A stretch of 11,019 nucleotides of DNA from Pirellulales bacterium (lineage in GTDB: Bacteria > Planctomycetota > Planctomycetia > Pirellulales > Thermoguttaceae). The position numbers and the translations under genes are program-made. The notes under the pieces are model-generated. The model did not search any database and was not told where the DNA came from. It saw only the letters and a program-made list of their open reading frames with translations. The stretch spans positions 1-11,019 of the forward strand of contig JAUWHT010000148.1 in NCBI GenBank assembly GCA_030605745.1. The letters run 5' to 3'. Positions 6,809 to 11,019 of the stretch are shown in pieces (positions within the stretch are counted from its first letter, which is position 1; each line of letters starts with the position of its first letter).

Positions 6809-8641
6809 AGTGGGCAAAACCACGGTAAACGTGGTTCCATTCCCCTCCTCGCTTTCGACCTCCAAGGCGCCGCCGTGCTGCTGGACTATGCCGTAACTTA
6901 CGCTCAACCCCAAGCCGGTTCCCTTTCCGACAGGTTTGGTGCTGAAGAACGGCTCGAATATCTGGTCAAGCTGCTCGCTGCTGATTCCGCAGCCGGTGTC
7001 GGTCACCTTCACCAGCACCTTTGCATCTTCGGCCGAAGTGCTGATCAACAGCGTACCGCCGTCGGGCATGGCCTCGCATGCGTTCAGCGACAGATTCAGC
7101 AGGACCTGTTGGAGTTGGTTCATGTCTCCATCCACCTTCGGGAGGTTCTCCGCGAGATCCTCCACAACCATAATCTGCTGGAACGCATTCTGGTTACCCA
7201 GCAGCCGGATGGTCTGCCGGATCACGTCGTTAAGATCCAGCGGTTCTTTCGCTGCCGGTCCTTCTCGGGCAAAATCCAGCAGGCCGCGAACGATCTCGGC
7301 CGCCCGGGTCGTCTCGTTGATCACCAAATCCAGGTCCTGTTTGTCCTGCTGATCCATATTCTCTTTTTCCCGCAGCAGGTGTGCAAAGGTCAGCACACCT
7401 GTGAGCGGGTTATTTATTTCGTGGGCCACGCCGGCGGCAAGCCTGCCGATGGCGGTCATCTTTTCGGCTTCCGCGCGGAGTTGTTCACTCTTCTGCAACG
7501 CCTCTTCCGCCCGCTTGCGCTCGGCCAGTTCCTGTCTGAATCTCGACAGTGTTCGCCGCAGTCTGCGGTTCAGCCGGGTCACGTAGACCGAAAGGGCGCC
7601 GGCCAGAACCAACAGCACCATAACACCCACAAGCCAAGACCAATACCGGCGGACGACAACGCCTAACGTCACCTTGCCGTAGTCCTCGTAGGGACCAATG
7701 CGAAGCTCTTCCAGACACTCATGAACCGGCTGGTAGTTTTGCGGGATCACCCAGCCGGCGCACCTGGCCGCCTCGGCCGCTAGGCTCTCAGGAGACATTC
7801 TCATAAGCGCCACTGCAACCTTCTGCGCCAGTGCGTCGGAGGTGCTCCGCAGCTTCGCCAGGGGCCATTCTGGATAGATGCCGGTGGAATGTGGAAAAGG
7901 CACACACGACTCTTCGTCGCCACGTGCGCCGATCACCCGGAAGTCCTCCAGGCGGATTTTGCCCTCCAATGCCATCCGCTCGAGCGTATCGGCCCGAACC
8001 GTACCTGCATCGACCTTGCCGTCTCCCACCGCATGAACAACTGCATCATGCGTGCCTGCGAAACGCAAATCGCTGAAGTCGCGATAGGGGTCGATGCCGT
8101 GCTGTTTCAGCTCCCTCCATGCCATTTGCCAGCCGCCTAACGACCTTTCATCCACGGCCGCAAAGGTCTTGCCCTGCAAGTCGCTCAGGCCGCGGATATC
8201 CTGGCGATCGGACTTGCAGAAGATCACCCCGGCGTAAGTCTTGCAGGGTTTGCCAAGGTACAGGCTTTCCAAGGTCACGATCCGGCCGGCGCCGTAGAGT
8301 CGTTCGAGCCCCACGTAATAGGAGGGATTCGCCAGGATGAAATCCACCTCTCGCTGTCGGGCGGCCGAGTAGACCTCGTCATGATCGAGCGGCCTGATCA
8401 CGAAGGAACAGCCGGGGATTTCGCCGGTCAGGTAGTCGGCCGTCGGGCCCCATTTTTCCAGACACCGCTCCGCGCCGCGCTTAGCCAGCACGCCGATTCG
8501 CACCGGTTTGGAATTCTCCGGGACGCCAAGAGCCGGCACTGGACACAGCAGCAGTACAAAAACAGTCCTGATAGCCGGGACTGGGCGCGTCGCGGAAGTG
8601 CGCCCGCGGGACGTTGTCCCCCGGCTGTTGTTGAGAATCAC
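6803..8641 (-). CDS. Membrane histidine kinase with periplasmic PhnD-like sensor domain
   Basis: 612 residues from GTG 8641, with GGAG (8649-8652) 7 nt upstream. Order of parts: signal sequence or N-terminal membrane segment (hydrophobic about 27-39, after an Arg-rich n-region); a PhnD/phosphonate-binding-type periplasmic domain (about 46-320) with the HSTGIYPEWPLAKL stretch (251-264) also typical of TtrS-type sensors; one transmembrane helix (about 334-355); a coiled linker (about 356-395); HisKA with H407 in AHEINNPL; and HATPase with the N-box NLSLNACEA (516-524), DTGCGI (548-553), FEPFFSTK (562-569) and GKGTGLGLS (572-580). It should bind a small ligand in the periplasm and phosphorylate the NtrC-type regulator encoded downstream. 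The ligand cannot be read from sequence; related domains serve phosphonate, phosphate and tetrathionate systems. Oddities: residues 6-13 (SRGTTSRG) are encoded by an interspersed 24-bp repeat, and the last residues and stop lie in another repeat. Confidence 0.92.
   Translation of the reverse strand: MILNNSRGTTSRGRTSATRPVPAIRTVFVLLLCPVPALGVPENSKPVRIGVLAKRGAERCLEKWGPTADYLTGEIPGCSFVIRPLDHDEVYSAARQREVDFILANPSYYVGLERLYGAGRIVTLESLYLGKPCKTYAGVIFCKSDRQDIRGLSDLQGKTFAAVDERSLGGWQMAWRELKQHGIDPYRDFSDLRFAGTHDAVVHAVGDGKVDAGTVRADTLERMALEGKIRLEDFRVIGARGDEESCVPFPHSTGIYPEWPLAKLRSTSDALAQKVAVALMRMSPESLAAEAARCAGWVIPQNYQPVHECLEELRIGPYEDYGKVTLGVVVRRYWSWLVGVMVLLVLAGALSVYVTRLNRRLRRTLSRFRQELAERKRAEEALQKSEQLRAEAEKMTAIGRLAAGVAHEINNPLTGVLTFAHLLREKENMDQQDKQDLDLVINETTRAAEIVRGLLDFAREGPAAKEPLDLNDVIRQTIRLLGNQNAFQQIMVVEDLAENLPKVDGDMNQLQQVLLNLSLNACEAMPDGGTLLISTSAEDAKVLVKVTDTGCGISSEQLDQIFEPFFSTKPVGKGTGLGLSVSYGIVQQHGGALEVESEEGNGTTFTVVLPTV
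8603..8626. repeat. 24-bp interspersed repeat translated inside the kinase N terminus
   Basis: This 24-bp stretch is identical, in opposite orientation, to 10060-10083. It contains the hairpin GGGAC-GTT-GTCCC (8608-8620). It encodes kinase residues 6-13 on the minus strand, in the n-region of the signal sequence, where extra basic residues are tolerated. Because the GTG start and its Shine-Dalgarno site lie upstream of it, the repeat appears truly translated; no good alternative start lies between it and the hydrophobic segment. Confidence 0.75.
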
Positions 8642-8648
8642 GCGAAAA

Positions 8649-8652
8649 CTCC
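8649..8652 (-). promoter_or_regulatory. Ribosome binding site for the GTG start of the PhnD-type kinase
   Basis: On the minus strand GGAG is followed by 7 nt and then GTG (8641-8639). This supports a GTG start upstream of the embedded repeat. Confidence 0.6.
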
Positions 8653-8671
8653 ATTCAGGCGAAACATTACC

Positions 8672-8706
8672 GACATTATTGTCCCAGATTTACCCCGTGT
8701 CGGCAA
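8672..8706 (-). promoter_or_regulatory. Candidate promoter of the two-component operon, with a palindrome
   Basis: On the minus strand TTGCCG (8706-8701), a 17-nt spacer and GACAAT (8683-8678) make a loose sigma-70-like match (3/6 and 4/6). The perfect inverted repeat GACA-TTAT-TGTC (8672-8683) covers the -10 position and could be an operator. No -24/-12 signature is present. Confidence 0.25.
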
Positions 8707-8714
8707 TCCGGACT

Positions 8715-8742
8715 TTGGCCCGGTACGGTGATGCAGTATGAT
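8715..8742 (+). promoter_or_regulatory. Candidate promoter of the PAS kinase gene
   Basis: TTGGCC (8715-8720), a 16-nt spacer and TATGAT (8737-8742, 5/6 of the -10 consensus) lie about 50 bp before the ATG at 8793. A TGGC/GCCA inverted repeat (8742-8757) immediately follows. The -10 match is good and the -35 match is weak. Confidence 0.35.
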
Positions 8743-8780
8743 GGCATAGTTAAGCCACCAGCGTGAGCTAGACTTTCTGC

Positions 8781-8785
8781 GGAGG
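8781..8785 (+). promoter_or_regulatory. Ribosome binding site choosing ATG 8793 over GTG 8787
   Basis: GGAGG lies 7 nt before ATG 8793 but only one base before the in-frame GTG 8787, which is too close for initiation. The protein therefore starts MDFIEHK. Confidence 0.85.
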
Positions 8786-8792
8786 AGTGAAC

Positions 8793-9950
8793 ATGGACTT
8801 CATCGAGCACAAGCGGGCCGCGGAAAAACTCAGGGAATCGGAGGAGAAGCTGAGGACAATTTTTGAGAACACCCGCGACGTGATTGTCTACGTGAGCAAG
8901 TACGGCACGATGCTCGATGTAAATGAAAGGGTCGAGGAGGTCTTCGGTTACAAGCGGGAGGAAATAGTAGGAAAGCACTTCATCAGGCTCGGAATCCTCC
9001 CGCTGAAGGATATTCCAAGGACAGTCAAGCTCTTCAGAGATACCGTCAGAAAGGGCCAGGCTGCAGGCCTGATTGAACTGGAACTCAGGGATAAGAGCGG
9101 CAACAAAGTGGTGGTGGAAGTGGGTACTCGATTCATCAAGAGGCACGGCAGAGTAGAAAATGTGGTGAGCGTTTTCCACGACATCACCGCGCGCAAGCAG
9201 GTTGAGGAAGAACTGGCCAAGGCAAAAGAAGCCGCCGAGGCCGCCAACCGGGCCAAGAGCGAGTTCCTGGCCAACATGAGCCACGAAATCCGCACCCCTA
9301 TGACGGCTATCCTCGGGTTCACCGACCTGCTAATGGCCCCTGACGTACCCTTCCAGGAACAACAGGACTATTTGGAGATAATCCAACGAAACGGGAAAAT
9401 CCTGCTGAAACTGATCAACGACATCCTCGACCTGTCGAAGATCGAGGCCGGCAAGATGACGTTGGAGAAGACCCGGTGCTCCCCGCAGCAAGTCGTCAAC
9501 GACGTGAAGTCATTGATGCGGGACCGGGCGGTAGATAAGGGCCTCAGCCTAGAGACCCAACTCGCATCGCCGCTGCCACAGACCATCCACACGGATCCAG
9601 TCCGGCTGCGGCAGGTACTTGTGAACCTGGTGGGCAACGCGATCAAATTCACCGAGCACGGCGGAGTGTTAATCACCGTCCGCCGTGCACGGCAACCAGG
9701 CTCTCCACCTCAGATGCAGTTCGTGGTTTCCGACACCGGAATCGGCATCGCGCCCGAGCAGATCCGGGAGCTGTTTCAGCCCTTCAGTCAGGCCGACACG
9801 TCCACCACGCGCCGTTTCGGCGGAACCGGACTGGGGCTGGCAATCTCGAAACGTCTGGCAAAGATGCTCGGCGGCGACGTCCAAGTGAAAAGCTCGCCCG
9901 GTAAAGGAAGCACCTTTACTCTCTCTATCGACCCGGGACCACCCCAGTAG
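8793..9950 (+). CDS. Soluble PAS-domain histidine kinase, orphan, no receiver
   Basis: 385 residues with no transmembrane segment, so cytoplasmic. A short coiled start (about 5-22) leads into one PAS domain with PAC (about 20-135, closing with VFHDITARKQVEEEL). Next come HisKA with H164 in NMSHEIRTPM (161-170), and HATPase with N-box NLVGNAIKFT (278-287), DTGIGI (314-319), FQPFSQAD (328-335) and RRFGGTGLGLAISK (340-353). These motifs match the hybrid-kinase type that usually carries receiver or Hpt domains after the catalytic core; here the protein ends just after the ATPase domain. The N terminus (FIEHKRAAEKLRESEEKL) looks like the tail of a lost preceding PAS/PAC unit (DIT-x-x-K-x-A-E-x-x-L). 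The gene is divergent from the two-component operon and has no regulator beside it, so its partner is unknown. The bound signal or cofactor of the PAS domain cannot be predicted. Confidence 0.92.
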   Translation: MDFIEHKRAAEKLRESEEKLRTIFENTRDVIVYVSKYGTMLDVNERVEEVFGYKREEIVGKHFIRLGILPLKDIPRTVKLFRDTVRKGQAAGLIELELRDKSGNKVVVEVGTRFIKRHGRVENVVSVFHDITARKQVEEELAKAKEAAEAANRAKSEFLANMSHEIRTPMTAILGFTDLLMAPDVPFQEQQDYLEIIQRNGKILLKLINDILDLSKIEAGKMTLEKTRCSPQQVVNDVKSLMRDRAVDKGLSLETQLASPLPQTIHTDPVRLRQVLVNLVGNAIKFTEHGGVLITVRRARQPGSPPQMQFVVSDTGIGIAPEQIRELFQPFSQADTSTTRRFGGTGLGLAISKRLAKMLGGDVQVKSSPGKGSTFTLSIDPGPPQ

Positions 9951-9990
9951 CAAGTGGTTTGAGGTCACTTTGCAGTTGCCGCCCATAAAG

Positions 9991-10009
9991 CCGCGACCGT
10001 TGGTCGCGG
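9991..10009. repeat. Short perfect hairpin after the PAS kinase gene
   Basis: CCGCGACC-GTT-GGTCGCGG is an 8-bp perfect stem with a 3-nt loop, 40 nt after the stop at 9950. No T-run follows on either strand. It has the look of a further REP-like family and could still protect or end transcripts between these convergent genes. Confidence 0.55.
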
Positions 10010-10057
10010 TTGAGAGCAAATAACCACGCGGTTTTCTCCGAACCATTATCGGGGCCA

Positions 10058-10115
10058 ATAGCCGGGGGACAACGTCCCGCGGGTTGCTCCCGCCGGCTGT
10101 TAGCCGCCGGCTATT
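10058..10115. repeat. REP-like composite element overlapping the end of panD
   Basis: The ends AATAGCCGG (10058-10066) and CCGGCTATT (10107-10115) form a 9-bp inverted repeat. Inside are GGGAC-AAC-GTCCC (10066-10078) and AGCCG-C-CGGCT (10102-10112). The left part (10060-10083) is the reverse complement of the 24-bp stretch at 8603-8626. The panD stop codon (TAG on the minus strand, 10113-10111) lies in the right end. Together with the hairpin at 9991-10009 it fills most of the 160-bp convergent gap 9951-10110. Confidence 0.75.
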
Positions 10116-10461
10116 TCAGCGGCCGATTCTGCTCATCCACGAGAACAACCTTCGGCCTGAGGGACCGGGCCTCTTCGTCGGAGGCTGTACAATAGGCGAG
10201 CACGATGATCTGGTCGCCGGGTGTGCCGAGCCGGGCGGCCGGGCCGTTCAGTAGCATGGTTCCCGATCCGGCGGCCGCCTCGATCACGTAGGTGATCATC
10301 CGTTGGCCGTTGTTCAGATTCAGCACGTGGACCTGCTCGCCCGCCAACATATCGGCGGCATCCATCAGGTCCCGGTCGATGGCAATGCTGCCCTCGTAGT
10401 CGAGTTCCGTGCCAGTCAGCGTGGCTCGGTGAATCTTCGATCTGAGCATGAACCGTTGCAT
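10111..10461 (-). CDS. panD: Aspartate 1-decarboxylase precursor
   Basis: 116 residues. PanD decarboxylates L-aspartate to beta-alanine for pantothenate and coenzyme A synthesis in the cytoplasm. It is made as a proenzyme that cleaves itself at Gly24-Ser25 to create the pyruvoyl cofactor on Ser25. The YEGSIAID motif (22-29) places G24-S25 exactly as in Escherichia coli PanD. The other known active-site residues K9, R54 and Y58 and the N72-G73 pair are all present, so the enzyme should be active. The C terminus is short compared with many homologues (about 125-130 residues) and its stop lies in a palindromic repeat. ATG 10461 gives the standard numbering although no strong Shine-Dalgarno site precedes it. 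It begins 15 nt after the DUF5320-type gene and is probably co-transcribed and perhaps translationally coupled with it. No PanM/PanZ maturation factor or other pantothenate gene is in the window. Confidence 0.96.
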   Translation of the reverse strand: MQRFMLRSKIHRATLTGTELDYEGSIAIDRDLMDAADMLAGEQVHVLNLNNGQRMITYVIEAAAGSGTMLLNGPAARLGTPGDQIIVLAYCTASDEEARSLRPKVVLVDEQNRPLK

Positions 10462-10476
10462 ACGCCGAGTATGACA

Positions 10477-10851
10477 CTACGGGGGCGTTTTTTCAACGGT
10501 ACTTGGCTGAATCTCGTCCAGCCGCTGCTTCAGTTCGGCCAGCATCTGCTCGGTCTGTGCGACCTGACTGCGGAGGATTTCGATTTCCTGCTGGGCAGCG
10601 GCAGCGGGTGGTACGGGCGGTACGGGCATAACTGGGGGGACCTGGGCGGTTCGCTGCCAACCGGTAAGACCCGTGGCGTAGTACCAGTTCCGGCGGCCCC
10701 AGCCACCACCGCGTCCACGGCCCCTGCCCCCGAACCCGTATCCTGGGATGGGATTCATATATCCGGGCACTGGATAGCCTGCACAATAGCCGGCCGCCCG
10801 GCCCGTCATCGGCCCCATCCCGGCCGGTCCTGTTCTGTCTCCACCTGGCAT
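10477..10851 (-). CDS. Small glycine-rich DUF5320-type protein, function unknown
   Basis: 124 residues. The N terminus MPGGDRTGPAGMGPMTGRAA, followed by GYCAGYPVPGY, a Gly/Arg-rich stretch (about 41-54) and NWYYATGLTGWQR (55-67), matches the DUF5320 pattern. A Pro-rich linker (about 70-84) leads to a predicted coiled coil (about 86-115, QQEIEILRSQVAQTEQ onward) that could mediate oligomerisation. There is no signal peptide or membrane segment. Members of this family are often found in anaerobes beside NifX-like or Mrp-type iron-sulfur proteins (recalled family knowledge); none is visible here. It is the first gene of an apparent operon with panD. ATG 10851 has AAGGAG 7 nt upstream. A role cannot be assigned. 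Confidence 0.85.
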   Translation of the reverse strand: MPGGDRTGPAGMGPMTGRAAGYCAGYPVPGYMNPIPGYGFGGRGRGRGGGWGRRNWYYATGLTGWQRTAQVPPVMPVPPVPPAAAAQQEIEILRSQVAQTEQMLAELKQRLDEIQPSTVEKTPP

Positions 10852-10858
10852 AGTATTT

Positions 10859-10864
10859 CTCCTT
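10859..10864 (-). promoter_or_regulatory. Strong ribosome binding site of the DUF5320-type gene
   Basis: AAGGAG on the minus strand, 7 nt before ATG 10851, is the best Shine-Dalgarno match among the minus-strand genes. It implies this gene leads its operon. Confidence 0.8.
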
Positions 10865-10879
10865 GCTTTTCAGTAGGCA

Positions 10880-10901
10880 GTTTAGCCGCCGGGCTTGCCC
10901 G
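10880..10901. repeat. Single arm of the GTTTAGCCGCC repeat in the leader of the DUF5320-panD operon
   Basis: These 22 bases are identical to 6725-6746, the first part of the inverted repeat between kinase and regulator. Here there is no partner arm and the similarity stops at 10901. The copy contains the short stem CGGGC-TT-GCCCG (10890-10901). It lies 16 nt upstream of the Shine-Dalgarno site, so a transcript starting further upstream would carry it in its leader. Confidence 0.8.
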
Positions 10902-10937
10902 ATTTTCCGCAGGTTGTTTTTTCTGCTAAGACGATGG

Positions 10938-10950
10938 CAGTTGGGAACTG
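10938..10950. promoter_or_regulatory. Inverted repeat upstream of the DUF5320-panD operon
   Basis: CAGTT-GGG-AACTG is a perfect 5-bp inverted repeat about 87 bp upstream of the ATG at 10851. It could be an operator; the support is symmetry and position only. Confidence 0.25.
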
Positions 10951-10988
10951 GGCGGCCGGGGCGAAAAAAAGGTTGAAAATCCGATAAA

Positions 10989-10997
10989 TGTTAAAAT
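10989..10997 (+). promoter_or_regulatory. Possible extended -10 promoter running out of the window
   Basis: TGTTAAAAT combines a TGn extension with a good -10 hexamer (TAAAAT) in an AT-rich patch. A TTGAAA (10973-10978) lies only 13 bp upstream, too close for a normal -35. If real, it would drive a plus-strand gene beyond the right edge. The same AT-rich patch may hold the minus-strand promoter of the DUF5320-panD operon. Confidence 0.2.
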
Positions 10998-11019
10998 AGG
11001 TAAACTTGCGCTGTGGAGC

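Noticed and set aside
8713..8757. Sigma-54 -24/-12 promoter in the divergent kinase region
   Set aside because: GG and GC pairs occur (for example TGGCATAGTTAAGC) but the spacing is 9 or 14 rather than the required 10.
10890..10921. Intrinsic terminator on the plus strand (stem plus T-run)
   Set aside because: The stem has only a 2-base loop, the T-run is more than 10 nt away, and no plus-strand gene ends here.

Overview
The window most likely comes from a diderm, GC-rich bacterium, with Planctomycetota (or a related PVC lineage) as the best guess. The reasons are a giant surface protein with an invasin-like barrel and a beta-helix passenger, many short GC-rich palindromic repeats in the gaps between genes, and two-component genes of a type common in that group. 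This placement is inferred from gene style; no rRNA or other phylogenetic marker is present. There are six convincing protein genes and no RNA genes, insertion sequences or CRISPR arrays.

Layout: (1) 235-5175, plus strand: a 1646-residue secreted protein with a signal peptide, an N-terminal inverse-autotransporter-like beta barrel, and a long beta-helix passenger that contains six tandem repeats of 102-119 residues. (2) 5265-6704 and 6803-8641, minus strand: a two-component operon. The upstream gene is a membrane histidine kinase with a periplasmic PhnD-like ligand-binding domain. The downstream gene is an NtrC-family sigma-54 activator with an unusual GSFSGA loop. This operon converges on the surface-protein gene. 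(3) 8793-9950, plus strand, divergent from the operon: a soluble PAS histidine kinase with no receiver, probably an N-terminally trimmed relic of a longer multi-PAS kinase. (4) 10111-10461 and 10477-10851, minus strand: a two-gene operon of a small glycine-rich DUF5320-type protein followed by panD (aspartate 1-decarboxylase, beta-alanine for pantothenate/CoA).

The most striking non-coding signal is a set of REP-like palindromic elements of at least four sequence types. They lie in four of the five junctions or leaders checked and reach into three genes. One forms a perfect 29-bp inverted repeat between kinase and regulator, whose outer end carries the kinase stop codon. Another carries the panD stop codon. 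A 24-bp copy is translated inside the kinase signal peptide.

How the genes work together: the PhnD-domain kinase should sense a small ligand in the periplasm and phosphorylate the neighbouring sigma-54 activator. Their target is unknown: no convincing -24/-12 promoter was found upstream of any gene here, so a link to the neighbouring surface protein is only a hypothesis. The panD operon and the PAS kinase look functionally independent of the rest.
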